Shown: piece by piece, positions 46,701-61,700 of the stretch | How the letters are laid out: each line of letters begins with the position of its first letter | How positions within the stretch are numbered: position 1 is the first letter of the stretch | Assembly (NCBI RefSeq): GCF_003946645.1 | Contig: NZ_RHOU01000012.1 | Span: 1 to 64,000, forward strand | Source of the DNA: Lapidilactobacillus wuchangensis | GTDB lineage: Bacteria > Bacillota > Bacilli > Lactobacillales > Lactobacillaceae | Reading direction: 5' to 3' | DNA: 64,000 nt | Position numbers and translations under genes: made by a program | The notes under the pieces: model-generated | Database searches by the model: none | What the model saw: the letters and a program-made list of their open reading frames with translations, nothing else | What the model was told of the DNA's origin: nothing

Positions 46701-49700
46701 TGAGGTTGAAAACAATGAAAAGCATTTTATTTGGTAATGGTCTAAATATAAAATTTGGTGGGAATGCATATGAAAACGGGAAAATACTTCGACGAGGATT
46801 TAGTACCTTACGACAAGATAAAAAAATACATGCGCTCTGTCCTCCAGAAACACTAGATTTTTTTAATGAAATGTATAAGAGTGTTCCAAATGTTATAAAT
46901 GGGTCATATGATGTTGTTTCAGATGATTGCATGGATGAGCTAGATCATTTTAAGAGTAATTATGGTCAAAAAAAGATTGATGACATTGGTCAAATAGGAA
47001 TGGAGGATTATTTCTTGGTTCTTCATTTAATATTTAAATTTAATAGGAAATATAATACTTCGAAAGATGGCGAAGATTTTTTTAGTGAGAAAAAAGAGAG
47101 AGATGCCGCTGAATGCTTTCGAGATCTCTGTCTAGTGGGTATTTATAATTTTGGTAAGATAAACAAACTTAATCAGCGGTATTCAAAGGAATTTATTGCA
47201 TATATTAATGAATTTGATAATGTTTTTACTACTAATTATGACTTAAATTTGGATGCTATATATGATGGAACCGTACAACATATACATGGACAATTTGATG
47301 TTCTGGATCAATTATATGATCCAGATAGTTTTAGAAATTCATTAAGTGATAACCAATTTGAAACGAACAATCTACAGAATGTTCCAAAATATAATTATTT
47401 GCATTCAACCGCTTTAATGAATTACTCAGGAATTAATAAATTTGAGTATATGATGAATGAGCATCGATTAAATAATCTTTCTGTAGAAAACATTTTGGCA
47501 TTATCTGCAAATATGGGTAGTAATTCGGAAATTAAATTGGCTCTTGAAGCAAAAAAAAGAATGGAAGCGGATTCGAATCTGCGATTTCAGGAATACGATG
47601 CATACGAAAGTTTTAAACAAATATCAGGAAGTCTTAGTATAATTGGTCTGTCATCCACGAATGATAATCATATCTTTAATCAAATTGATGAGTTAAAAAC
47701 CACATATTATTATTACTCAGATAATGATAAGATTTTGGCTCAGGATAACATGCCTCAGAATACAGATTATGAAAAGGTTTCAAAGTTATGGAAGAAATTG
47801 AGGTGTTGATGGATACGGTGTAAAGTCTTTTCAGCCTTTAGCAGGATTTCCTTACCAATATTTTTAGATAATTAATGATGAATAAGTTTATCGGCTTGAA
47901 CAGTTTCTAAGACGCCAAATTAATTAATTTAGCCTTTTTTGCGCGGATGCTGTATCAAATTGCAGTGGATAATCCAACTGATGCTGACCTGACTCAACAA
48001 TTTATTGCCTCACCAGTGATGGCGATGTTAGATTTAACGCAATATGCGGTTTGACGACATTTTCGCGGCGCTGCAGAAGGGCATTGATAATGGCGAAGTC
48101 CGGGCGCTGGATCCTAGTGTGATCTTAGTAATGGGCACTAGTACTTTATTTAATTATGAAAGGATGGTCCGATTACACCAGGTCGATCCAGTGACCACAC
48201 CGTTGAGCGCTGTGATTGACATGATTCTGGCCGGTTGCGTGAAACCGGTCGGTGATGAGTAAGAAAATCACCGTGAAATACAATTATTGTTAAACTAACC
48301 GAGGAGAATTATCTATGAAATCAAAAGTTATTGTAATCAGTGGTCTAACCGCTGGTGGTAAAACAACACTTGTTCAGGCCCTTCATCAAGAATTGGCCAA
48401 CAGTTATGTGATTTCTTTTGATGATTATAATATTGATGCGATACCTTCTGCACCAGCGATTACTGAACCATTAGCCGATCACGTGTTGCAATATGATATT
48501 TCGGTACTAATCAAAGCCTGTTGCGAAATGGATGGCCAATATGAGACGCTATTATTAGACTTTCCCTTTGGCAATCGTCATCCCGATTTGGCACCGTTAA
48601 TTGATCTGACGGTATATAATCAAGTGCCGTTGGATATTCGTTTGGCCCGCCAATTGCGGCGTGATTCTGAGTCGGAAATGTTGGCGATTGTAACTGCTTA
48701 TTTGAGTACAGCACGACCATTATTTATTGCGAATGAGCAATTTGTGCTGGCAACGGCTGATCTTGTTTTAGACGGGATGCGCCCACTTAATGAACGCGTA
48801 ACCTTGATTATAAAGCAGTTGAAGCAAAAATCGTGTGACGATTCGCTGGAAAATTAAACCACCGCTAACGAGACGAAGTATGTTCGTTAGCGGTGGTTTT
48901 TTATATTGGCGCAGATTAATCTTTAGTAGTTGACTCGAGTTGTGTCCGAATCCGACTTAATGAGACTGGCGTGATGCCGAGATAGCTGGCGATTTCATGG
49001 AGCGGAATTCGCGTTAGTATTTCGGGGTTATCGGCAATCAGTGCTTGGTAGCGGCCCGTCGCGGTAGTTTGAAGTTGGGTGTAGATGCGCCGCCGATACG
49101 TGATGAATCGTTGACACAACCACTGATTCAAATTAGTTTCGAATTCGGGATAAGTTTGTCGGAAGTTATCGAAATCTTTTTTATTCAAAATTAAGAGAGA
49201 ACTTGTTTCTAATGTTTCAATTGAAGAATCACTGGGCTGATTCAGATAGAAACTTTCAAAAGAAGTGACCGGCTGATTTTCGAAGAAAAATTGTAAAGTT
49301 ACCTCGCGTTCAGGTGTGGTGTGCCACATCCGCAAACTGCCATGAACAATTAAATTTAGGTGCGTTGCAACGAGGAACGTTTATGAAGACTAGGTTGTGG
49401 CGGTTTAAGTGGCAGAACTTTGCCCAGGTGGAAAAGAAAACGATGGCAGAAAGAACGCGGCTTTTAACTAACTTTCGCTTGAAATAAGTCTTTTTTCCAG
49501 GCAATAAGTAATCGTTCCTGGCGGGCAATCTTTGATTTCGCCCCAAACTTGGTAGCCGAGTTTTTCGTAGAATCCTCGGGCTTGAAACTGCCAGGTTTCC
49601 AAGCGAATGCCAGTTAAATGTTGGTCAGTGGCGAATGTTTCGACGGCTTGCATTAATTGGCGACCGACGCCTTGTTTTTGAAAGGCGGCATCGACTTGCA

Positions 49701-52700
49701 GTAATTCTAAGAAGTACCAATCATATTGCACTAGCCCCGTAGCGCCGCCGATTTGTTGCTGGTCAGCGTAAGCTAAAAAATTATGGGCGACAATTCCGGA
49801 GCCGTGTGCTTTTAGCCACGGCGATTTTTCGGCGTTATTCTGAATTAAATTGGCAATAATGGCTTGTTTGCCTGCTTCGGCATTATTTTCTTGAATCCTA
49901 ATCATGATGAGTGAACTTCCTTTTCGCAAGAATGAGGTCGATGGAGAAATTATACCATTTACGGGTGCTTGTCTTAAAAGTAGCCCAGCAATAAATGGTA
50001 TAATGATGTTATCTTGGGGAGTTGCAGGCGAACCCCAGCTTAAATTGCCGGTGAACGGAAAGGATTTATCATGCGGATCAATTTGTTGCAGCACACGTCA
50101 AATGAAGGCCCAGGGATGATTGCTGATTGGGCGGCGACTAAAGGTCATGAGCTATATATTTATCATCCAGATCAATTTGGCCAGTTGCCAACTGCTGCTG
50201 AAACCGAGATGTTAGTGATTTTAGGTGGACCAATGAGTCCTAACGATGATTTGCCTTGGATTCGGCAGGAAGAACAATTAATTCAACAGTTGTTGGCGAA
50301 CAAAACGCCGATTTTTGGTGTTTGTTTTGGCGCTCAGTTAATTACGAAAGTCCTTGGTTATTCCGTGGAAAAAGCTCCCGCCAAAGAGGTCGGTTGGGCA
50401 CCAATTTATCGCCAAAGTGAACTGATTGCCGGCATACCGGAGCAGTTAACAGTCTTGCATTGGCACGAAGAGATGTTTGCCATTCCGGCTGGTGCTGAAC
50501 GGCTCTTTGCCAGTGACCGGGTGCAAAATCAAGGCTTTGTTTTGCCACAGCCACAGCGGGTGGTCGGTCTGCAATGCCATTTGGAACCAGCGGCGATCAA
50601 TGTGCGCGAGATGGTCATCAACGACGGAGCTTATTTGGCCGGATCGGCGTTAGGTCAGAGTGCCCAGGCAGTATTGGCGCGACCGGTTCCTCCAGAAAAC
50701 CGGGCGGCGTTGTTTGCCATCTTGGATTATTTGGCGCATTAAATCATATTTTTAATTTAACTAAGCAACAGACTCATTATGATGAGCTTGTTGCTTTTTT
50801 GGCCTATAATGAAAGCAGTTACTGATTTGTTAAAAATTTCAGGAGGTTTTATCGATGACAAATTATAAGTGGGGCATTATTGGGCCCGGGCGGATTGCGG
50901 TTAACTTTTGTGAGCAATTTCCGGCAGGTCAGACGCTGTATGGTGTCGCCAGTGCCCATAGTCAAGAAAAAGCGGCAGCATTGGCGAGCCAGTTTAAGAT
51001 TCCTCATGTTTATTCAAGTCATGAGGAATTATTAGCTGACCCCGCAATTGAGGTGGTTTATATTGCCACCACCAATAATGTTCACTACGATAATATTAAG
51101 GCAGCGTTACTGGCGGGCAAGCATGTCTTAGCTGAAAAGCCGATTACCTTGAACGCGAGTCAATTGGTTGAATTAAATACTTTGGCCCAGAGTAAGCATT
51201 TGATTCTAATGGAAGCTCAAACAATTTATCATATGCCCCTGTATCCTAAACTATTAGAATTTGTGGCCCAGCATCCAGCTCAGGTTGGTCGGCTCAAATC
51301 ACTACAAGCAGCCTTGGGGATGTTTGTGGATCCTAATGAAACGGCCGGCCGCTTACTAAATCCAGAGTTGGCTGGTGGAGCGTTACTTGATTTAGGTATT
51401 TACACTTTAAGTTTTGCGCGGCGCTTCATGACGGCGACACCTAAATTGGAAAAAACCGTAATGGTGCCGACAGCAACTGGTGTCGATGATACTAGTGTGA
51501 CGTTGCTTTCAAATAGTCATCAGGAATTGGGCTCGTTTTCATTAAGCTTGTCAGCACGTCAGCCAGAAGTGGGCTACGCTGTTTATGAGCATGGCTACTT
51601 TATGGTGGAACATTTCTTGCGGCCGGAGCGCGCTATTTTCGTGGACGGCGCTACGGGCAAACAGCAAGTCATTACTGCTGGCGCCAATCAGCAGGCGATG
51701 GGCTATGAAGCGAGTGATATGGCGACGGCGATTGAAACTGGCGCTAATCCAACGGCGGCATGGACGCAGGAGACCATGGCGATAATGACTGCGATGCGCG
51801 AGCAGTGGGGCTTGGTTTATCCGAATGAAAAGTAACGTTAGATTAAAATGAATACGCCGAATTAGCAAAATAAATTGTGGTCAATTAATAACCCGCTTGA
51901 CAAGCTTGCTGGAAAAATACCAGTGATTGTCAAGCGGGTTATTTTTGTGCGCGATGCCATTAGTTAATCGATTTTTCGCTGTGGATTCAGAATGCCCATG
52001 GGATCAAATAAGTGTTTAATTTGATGTTGTAATTCATCAACCGTTTCGCCTAATTCAGCATTATTCCATTGATTTTTCAGCATGCCCACCGCGTGTTCAC
52101 CAGAAATTGTGCCGCCTAGTTCCAGGGTTTTGCGGAAAGTTCGACGTAGCGCTTCAAGGACAACTTCGGGCACCTCAGCACTACCAGACCAGACGAAAAT
52201 CGGATGAATATTGCCATCGCCAGCATGGCCGCCCTTATAAATCGTAATGTTTAATTCACGTTCAAGCGTCTGCAAATAGTCCATCAGAGTGGCTAGTTGT
52301 GAGATTGGCACCGCCATATCTTCCGACAAATGATTTTTACCAACTAAGGCTACCACCGCTGGCAAAAGATCGCGGCGAGCTTGCATCAGGGCTGCTTGTT
52401 CTTGCGGGTCAGTTGACTGTTGGAAATTATGACCGTGATGTTGCGTCACAATTTTTTCAAGTAGCGCCTGTTCTTCGGGATGGCTATTATCTAAGCGGAA
52501 AACTAGCATCGATTCCCCAGGCTGGGCGTAGTGCGTGTGCTCGTATTGATCGATGACCGTCATTGTTTCCGCGTCAACCGCCTCTAAAGTTGTGGGATAC
52601 AGCCCGGAAAGGCGAATCGCTTGGACGGCAGCCGCCAATTCGCCCAGACTAGGGAAAAAGGCCCGGCCGACAGTTGGTGTGCCTAAAGGAATCGGTAATA

Positions 52701-55700
52701 GTTTAACGGTGATTTCATAAATGATGCCTAAAGTGCCCTCAGAACCGACGAAAAGTTGAGTCAGGTCATAGCCGAAAGCTTGCTTAAGTGTGCGGCCGCC
52801 AACTTTGACGAGCCGACCATCAGCCAGCACAACTTTCAGGCCCAACACATTGTCTTTCGTTGCGCCAAAGCGGACAGTACTCATGCCGCCAGCGTTCGTA
52901 GCGGCGTTACCACCAACTGAAGAAATCAGACGCGATCCCGGATCGGGGCCGTAGAACAGCCCTTGTTTACGAGCCGCCTGATCCAGATCATTATTGATTA
53001 CTCCCGGTTGCACCACGGCCAAGAGATCAGCTTGATCGATTTCCAGAATTTGGTCCATTTCTCGGGTGGAGAGAATAATGGCGCCAGCAATTCCGTCGGC
53101 GCTGATCACAGTATTTGTAAAGGCACTTTGCGGCACCACTGGTAAATGGAAACGCCGCGCCGTTCGCAAAACACCTTGAATATCCGCCACACTTTTAACA
53201 CTGACAAAAGCGCGAGCTAGCGCACTATCTTTCACCACAGTCTCAGCACTGAATGATTGCCGCTGCAATGTTTCTGAATCAGTTTCAACCGTGCCATCGC
53301 GGACTTGTTGTCGCAAATAATCATTGATTTCTTGATCGGAATAAGCTGCTAATACAGTCATATCGAAGCCTCCTTTGATTTCAAGGTCTACTAACTGAGT
53401 TCTCTGTAAATGAACCCAGTTTTTCACCATAATCGTTAAGTTACCGCCGATAATACCGTAGTTAAATTGGGAAAACAAAAGAATGAGATTGATTTTGACG
53501 AAATTGCGGTAAATTCTTGGCTAGACAGGGTAGCTAATTCCTAAGGTGAAGCTCACTGAGTTGGTAACTGGGCAGCGGCGTTACTAAATTGTTTTTCAAA
53601 ATAAAAACACCTCTGACAAGTGAATATAATGTCGGGGTGCTTTGCTGAGATTTAAGAATTTATAAATTTGGCTAATTAAAAGAATTAACCGAACAAGTTA
53701 TGATGAGTGCCAATTGCCAGCAAATAAACCGCTTCGTCTGCTTGACCATAAATCAACAGATGGTCGCCGATATGGCCATCGAAGTGTAATTCCAAAATAT
53801 GAATCGTTAATTGTTTATTTGCAAGTTGCTGTTTAATCTGTTGCTCATGTTTAGGAAGAATCAGCGTATATTCATAGAAATAAGCTGGTATTGGTTCATT
53901 ATTAATTAAACAATCAAGCGCATATTGCCAAGCCGATCAGTGATCTTGAGTAAATGAGACTGGCCGATTGAAGATGGGTCGTCAGCGAGGATCTTTTTTA
54001 TATTGCTTTTTGAATTGTGAGGTTAGTTTGATTTCAATCGTCATTTAATAGTTGCTCAAGTTCTTGACGATTATGAGCAGTTGGCAGTTGCCGCTGCTGT
54101 TCCAAATCATCGATGGCTTCAGTGAGACTGGCAAGGACTTCTGCGTTCGGAGCACCAAAGCCCTTGGGCAAGCCCTCATTAGCTAGCGTGCTAACGCTAG
54201 CACGTAAATAGTCAGATAAAGTCAAGCCAGTGTCCTTAAGCTGAGCTAGAGCTTTCAATTTGATGTTATTATCAATTCGCACTTCAATTCGCGCATTGTG
54301 TTTTTCAGTTAATTTTTTTGCCATATCACTCACCTGCATTGTACTACAAATGCCTCACAAAAAAGTAAAAACTTACTCGCATAATCTCAAAATTCACTTA
54401 ATATTAAATACGCGTTCTTGCCGATATTTTTTTAATTTCGGTGGTTTGGCAAGTTTAGTTTGAATAATTAAGGGTGAGACAGCTAACTTTAAATCCTTCT
54501 GCGTTAAAATAAAATTAGTGACGGTTTTAATAATTAACAAGTGGAGGATATCATCGATGATCAGCCAAGCTCAACAACATCAAAAAATTCAGACTTATTT
54601 TCAAATGTGGCTTAATCGTGATTGGTCTAGATTGGCCGATCTTTTTACGTCGAATTGTGTTTACGAAGAATGTTATGGGCCGGTTTATCGTAACTTTGCC
54701 GAGATTCAACAATGGATTAACCACCAAAAGCAGAAACAAGTGGTGACAGCCTGGCCAATTCATGAATTTATTGATGCTGGTCCGACCGTCATTGTGACTT
54801 GGACTTTTGCTGCGAGGGAACAGACGAGTTATTTATTTGATGGCGTGTCAATTATTCATTTTGCTGCTGACGGTCGGTTTGATCAGGTGCGCGAATTTGA
54901 AGCCAAACATGAGCGCCGGTATCCTTATGAAAATGCTGAAACCAAGAAGTATTGAAAATGAGTGAGATTAAATTTGCTCAATTGGTTTAATTAAAAAGAA
55001 ATACCTGTCTAACCCGCCAATTGCGCTTTTCCAGCCCGCATGCTACACTGACTTTAAATTGAATATTTCAATTATCCACTAGGGGTGCTTTATGCTGAGA
55101 TAGACTGCGGTCTGATCCCTTTGAACCTGATTTAGTTAAGACTAACGTAGGGAAGTGGCAACGACGGCTTATTTGCGGCGTTTCACCTTTTCTATCTACT
55201 TGTGGAGATAAAAGGGCGGAACGCCTTTTTATTGCGCTAATTTGCGTGCAGTAGGTAAGAATGATGACAAAAAGGATTGAGGTAAATGGCAAGTTGTGCG
55301 ACCAATGGCATTGATATTACTGGGGTACGGGCGAGTTTGTACCCAATGCGTGCCGATTTTGCAAAGCAGATTTTAGAAAGTGTTGCGGTGACAGATACCA
55401 GTGCTGTTTGGCAGCAGACTGATTTATTTAGCACGGTTTATCGTGGGGAATCGGCCAGTGTGGTTGATGCAGCCGCTGGTTTATTTGTAAACGCCTATGA
55501 CACCACTACTCATTTAGTGGGCGAGTTTACTTTCTCCAAAGGCTGTCCCGGCGACATCGCTGGCGACAGTTATTTGACTGGTCAGCAGTTGCGACCAAAC
55601 GCGGCTGTGATCAAAGAAAAAGGTGATTTTCTCGTTCACTGTAAATATTCGTTCTATACTTTTGGCCGCGATGATTATATGACCGAGATCGAGCACATCG

Positions 55701-58700
55701 TTACGATGGCTGCAGATGCAGGCCTACAACCGGAACATGCCCATTACTGTACTTTTTTAACAGGCACGGCGGCGCAATTATTTAATTATTTTGCGGAAAT
55801 TTTAGCCTATGCCCACGACCACATGTCACATTATGTCGTTGAAGCAACGGTTTCGGTAAATAGCCCATCATTGGAGGAGAACTAACATGACGAAGAAATT
55901 GGCAAAATGGTCCTTAAAAGACGTGATCATGGTTGGTATCACGGCGATTATTTTTGGCGTGATTTATTTAGGTGCGGTTCATCTTGGTGTTTATTTAGGC
56001 GTGTTGCTGACGCCATTTGGCTTGGCGGTTTTGGCCAATGAATTTATTTTTGGGATTTGGTTCATGGCTGCAGCCTTTGCTGGTTATGTGATTCAACGGC
56101 CAGGGGCGGCGCTAATTACTGAAATGATTGCGGCGTTGCTGGAAGTTTTCATGGGGAATTTCTATGGTCCGATTGTTTTTGTCAGTGGTTTCGTGCAAGG
56201 TATTGGGACTGAGGCTGGTTTTATGAGCAACGGTTATCGTCGTGCTGGTTGGCCACAATTGATTATTGGGGCGGTTGCCGCGACAGTAACTAGCTTTATC
56301 TGGGGCATCGTTCGCTCCAGCTTTTCCGGTTTACAGTGGCAATTATTGCTCAGCATTTTCGTGATTCGGTTATTATCAGCGCTACTTTTCTCAGCAGTTT
56401 TGGTTAAAATCGTCTGTGATCGCTTGGCAAAAATGGGCGTGCTTAACAGCTATCCCATCGGCACCGCGCAACAATGAGTTTACAGGCACAACTGACTTTT
56501 GCTGTGGAACAACGGTTAATCACGGTTGATTTGCAACTTAATCCTGGTGAGGCGCGTGGCTTGTATGGCCCTTCAGGCATTGGCAAAAGTACGCTGCTGG
56601 GGCTGCTAGCTGGTCAGAGCACGACTGGCATCAAACAGGGACAAGTGCTTTACCAGGGTCAGGCCATTGCTGACTTACCGGCTAATCAGCGGGTGGCGCA
56701 AGTTAGCTTGATGTTTCAGAACCCTGATTTGCAATTTTGTACCCAAACGCCGCGCACGGAATTGTCTTTCTGTTTGGAGAATCAAGCTGTGGCACCGACA
56801 GCAATGGCGGCTAAGGTTGGCTGGGCTTTAGATTTTTGTGGCATTGCCAAATTAGCCGACCAACCACTGGTCACCTTATCTGGTGGCGAGAAACAACTGG
56901 TGGCCTTGGCTTGTTGTGTCGTCTTAGAAAGCCGCTATTTATTGCTGGATGAGCCTTTTGCCAATCTTGACCAACAAACAAGTCAACGCTTGGTCAGCAA
57001 ATTAAAACAGTTGCAACGCGAGCGGCAAGTGGGCATTTTATTGATTGACCATCAAATAGAAAATACCAGTAATTGGGTTGACCAGTGGTATGCATTCAGT
57101 GAAAACCAGGTCGCGTTAACCACCCGCAGCCACCTGGAACAACAAGAAGAATTGCTGCAGCAAACATTAATGCCGGTTGTTAAACGGTCGTTGGTAGCAG
57201 CTGCGCCAGTGTTGACCATGCAACAATTTAGCTTACCAGTTGGTGATCATCGCTTGCTCTTCCCTGATGTGACTTTAGCGATGGGGCAAATGATTGGCAT
57301 CACTGGCCGTAGTGGTCTAGGTAAATCAACTTTTCTGAAGTCGTTAATGGGCTTAGCACCGCATCAAGGCCAGTTACTAATTAATGGCCAGCGCGTCAAA
57401 AAATGTCGGCGTCGGTTATTCAAACAATTAAGTTGGGTAATGCAGAACCCCCAGGATCAATTTATTGCGGTGACAGTGGCGCAGGAGTTAGCCAATCGGC
57501 AGCATGCGAATCAAGGAGTCGCCCCAATTTTGCAGCAGTTAGGCTTAACCGACAAAGCTGATGTTTCCCCATTTCTATTGAGTCAGGGTCAGCAGCGGCG
57601 GTTGGCAGTGGCTAGTTTTTTAGAACGGCCGTTAACCGTATTATTAGTTGATGAACCCACTTATGGTCAGGACCGCGCCAATGCTTGGCAATTAATGACC
57701 ATGTTGCGCCAGAAGGCTGACCAACAAACGCTGGTGTTAGTGGTCAGTCATGATCAGCAGTTATTGCGGCAATTTTGCGATGAGGTTTGGGACTTGAATC
57801 AAGCGGTGGAGGTGGCTGATGCGACAGTTAAATCCAACGGTTAAATTTAGTGCGATTTTGTTAGCCGGCCTAATCGTGTCTTTTCAGAATAATTTATTAT
57901 TAAACTTGGTGTTATTAGGTTTGTTTGCGCTGATCACGGCCGTTTATTTACCAATCTTAAAATGGCTGCGATTGTGGCTTTGGCTGAGTTTAGCAGCCGT
58001 CGGTGTTTTCTTTAGCGGCTATTTCTTCCTGCAGGAGAAAACCGGCGGCGGACAGTGGGCCGGTTGGCAGTTATCCGCGCAAACAATTTACGGACTACAG
58101 CTGGCTACGCGGATTTATTGTTTCGGCTTTTTAGGCGCGAGTTTCGCAGCGACGACAACTTTGACTGCCTTTATTGAATCCTTACAACAGCAATTACACT
58201 TGCCGACGCAATTCGCTTATGGCATTATGGCAGCTTTCCATGTGGCGCCGCTGATTCCCCAAGAATATCGGCAAACGCAACTAAGCTTGTGGTCGCGCGG
58301 CTTATCAGCACCGTGGTTAAGCACCAGGTTAATGACGCCATTGCTAGTTAAATCGGTGCGCTGGTCCGAAGTTTTAGCTACGGCCATGATTTCCCGGGGC
58401 TTTACTGCCGAAGCACCACGAACCCATTTTAAAAAATATCAGGTGCAGTGGTTTGACTGGCTGTTTTTCAGTGGCCTGATTATTTTAACCATCATTTTGA
58501 GTATTTTTTAGCCACAAAAAAACAACTTCTCTGCTTGATTGTTGCGTGATTGAATCGGCAACAGTCAGACAAATGAAGTTGTTTTTTTATTGCTTAATTG
58601 GAAGTGTTTCGCTTAGTGCGAGTCACTTTTTCTTGATGTTTCCGCCAATAATGTAAACCAAATGTTGCGCCGAACGCAACTAACACAAAAATGCTGAAAA

Positions 58701-61700
58701 AGGTATTGGATATTTCAAAACCAATCGCTGGCACACTGAGACCTAATTTAATCGCGATAAAGGCAATCAAGACATAGGCCATGTAGAGCAATTCCGGGAT
58801 TTTGGCAATTAAGACGATCATCATTTGGGCGACAAAGCGCATTGCTAAAATGCCAATCAGGCCACCCAATAACACGATGACGGGATTATCATCAATTGCT
58901 AAGGCGGTTAAAATCGAATCAATTGAGAAAACCATGTCTAATAAAACGATTGCCGCCACTGTGCCCCAAAAAGAGCGCGGTTTGGTATTTTCAGCAGTTT
59001 CGTTAGTCGCCTTAGGTCGATGCTGTTCGTAAAAGAAATGCAGCGACATATACAGCAAATAGGCGGCACCAATCGCTTTGACCAACCAGAATTTAATCAG
59101 GAAACTACCTAAACCGATCGCAATGAAACGGAAAATGTAAGAACCAACTAGGCCCCACATTAAGGCGTCTTTTTCTTTCTTGGGATCTTTCAAGGTAGCT
59201 GTTTGCGCAGCTAAAACCACGGCGTTATCAACTGATAACAAACATTCCATAATTGCTAGAGTAGCAACCGTTACTAATCCGGCACCAGTGAATAACGCTG
59301 CATGCCAATCGGCCCCACTGAAAAACGGTCCATATAATTTAACTAATGTTTCGACTTTAGAAACCTTCTTTCATACTAGTTTCATTATAGCCGATATTAG
59401 TCTGAAACATGATTGAAAATTTGAGATTTTTTATGGTGTTTAATTCGCTCGGTTGCTGATTCGTGGCCTTTTCAATTCAGTTACTATTATGCGCGGTGCC
59501 AAGCAGCGTAACCAATTGTTGGGAAGAGGCCCACGAGCCGTTCGATTTGGTCCTGATCGAATTTAAATTCGATTGCTGGCAGTAAAGTGTTGATCACGTC
59601 GGGAGCTTGGTCACTAATTTCGGTGACGCCGACTAAATGGCCTTGCTGGTCATGAATTTGAATGCTTCTGGCGAGGGGTTCGCGGTCAACTTGGTAGTAC
59701 CAATAATCGGCCAAATTGTTTTCAGTAATTTGGTAGTCTTTTTCTTGTGCTTCGGCAACAGAGACACCGGCCTGAGCAATTCGTGGCGAAGTAAAGACTA
59801 CCGTGGGAATAACAGGAAATTGAATTGGTTCGGTGGTGGCGCCGGAGAATAACTTGGTCAGATATTTCGATTCGAAGGTGGCACTTGGCGTGACTTTGGG
59901 CTGATCACTAGCAATCACATCACCAACAGCGTAGATCGATGGCACATTAGTTTGTAAATGATCATTAACGGCGATGCCTTGCTGGTCGTAATGAACGCCA
60001 ACTTGTTCGAGGCCGAGGTGATCCACATTAGGAATCCGCCCAGTAGCATCGAGAATCCAATCAGTCAGCAACTGCTCGTTTTGGCCGTAAGTGACTTGGT
60101 ATTGTTGGCCAACTTTGGTGAAACTTTGGACGTGCGCATTGCGAATGAATTTAACACCGCGTTTTTCTAAATCGGCTAAAATTAATTCAACAAAAGGTTG
60201 ATGGAATTTCCGCAACGCTTGGTCAGCGTGCATTAAAATCGTTACCTCAGCACCAGCGGCGTTAGCCATGGTGGCAAATTCGAGGCTAATATAGCCAGAA
60301 CCAACAATTGTCAGGTGCTTAGGCAACTGCGCCAAATTCATGAAGTCGGTACTATCATGGGCCAATTCAGTTCCGGAAATGTCCAGACGATGTGGTTTTA
60401 AGCCAGTAGCAATGACGATTTTTTCAGCAGAAATTTCTTGATCGCCGTTGACAATTACGGTGTGAGCATCCTTAAATTGGGCGTGCCCTTTGATAATCGT
60501 GACACCAGCATCAGTCATACGTTTGCTTAATGCTGCCGGTAAGGGCTGAATGATTTCTTGTTTATGCGCAATATTTTCGGGCCAGTTAATTTGCAGTTGA
60601 CCGGCAAGAATTTTATTTAAGCGCTCGGATTCACGAGTTACTTTAACTGCCTCATCAAGGGCGATTTTAGCATTACAGCCGCGATTGGGACAAGTACCAC
60701 CAATCAGACCACTTTCAATGACAGCCACTGATACTCCAGTGGCGGCTAACGGAGCTGCCCCATCGAAAGTACCATGACCGGCACCAAGGTAGAGCACTTC
60801 ATAATCATACTTTTCTGACATCAAAAATCCCTCCATTGCGTATTTGTTATCCTAAAACTAAACTATTTTAGAAAGCGGTGCAATTGATTTGATTGGGCGG
60901 ATGTTAGTAGGGGCTGTCGGTGGCAATTGAGAATTGTTAAAATGATACTGCACAATGCTAATTCAGTACTGAGGAGCTTAATTAATGACAACTTTAACGG
61001 AAATTATTACGGCCATCAAAGCAGATCCTGAAAACGCGGCTTATACTAAACAGGGTTGGGAACCATTGATTCATATTTTACCTAGTGCCACGATTTTAAT
61101 TATTAGTCAGGCGCCAGGACGAATCGCTCAACAAACTGCCACGTATTTTAATGATGCTAGTGGTGATCGGTTGCGGTCGTGGCTGGGTGTGACGCGCGAG
61201 CAATTTTATCACAGTGATCGCATCGCGGTGATGCCACTAGATTTTTATTATCCGGGCAAGGGCAAAAGTGGTGATTTACCGCCGCGCAAAGGTTTCGCCG
61301 ATAAATGGCATCAACCGTTATTAGCCTTGATGCCCAATGTTCAGTTGACGATATTAGTCGGGCAGTATGCGATTCGGGCTTATTTAGGTAAAACGCGCCG
61401 TAAAACTTTAACGGCAACCGTGCAAAATTATGCCGATTATTTACCAGATTACTTTCCGATTGTCCATCCTTCACCATTAAATTATGGCTGGCAGAACCGT
61501 AATCCTTGGTTTCAAGAAAGTGTGGTACCAGAATTACAGGCCCGCGTGCAGCAAGCGTTACATTAGCGAGTAATCAATGAATAAGTGTCATAATATTCGT
61601 TAATAATGCGTTGTTCAAATTCCTTGAGATCACCTGAAACCAATTGAGTGGAATCGACAGTCATTATTTGTAATTGTAAAGAAATTCCAGCGCGTAAGTA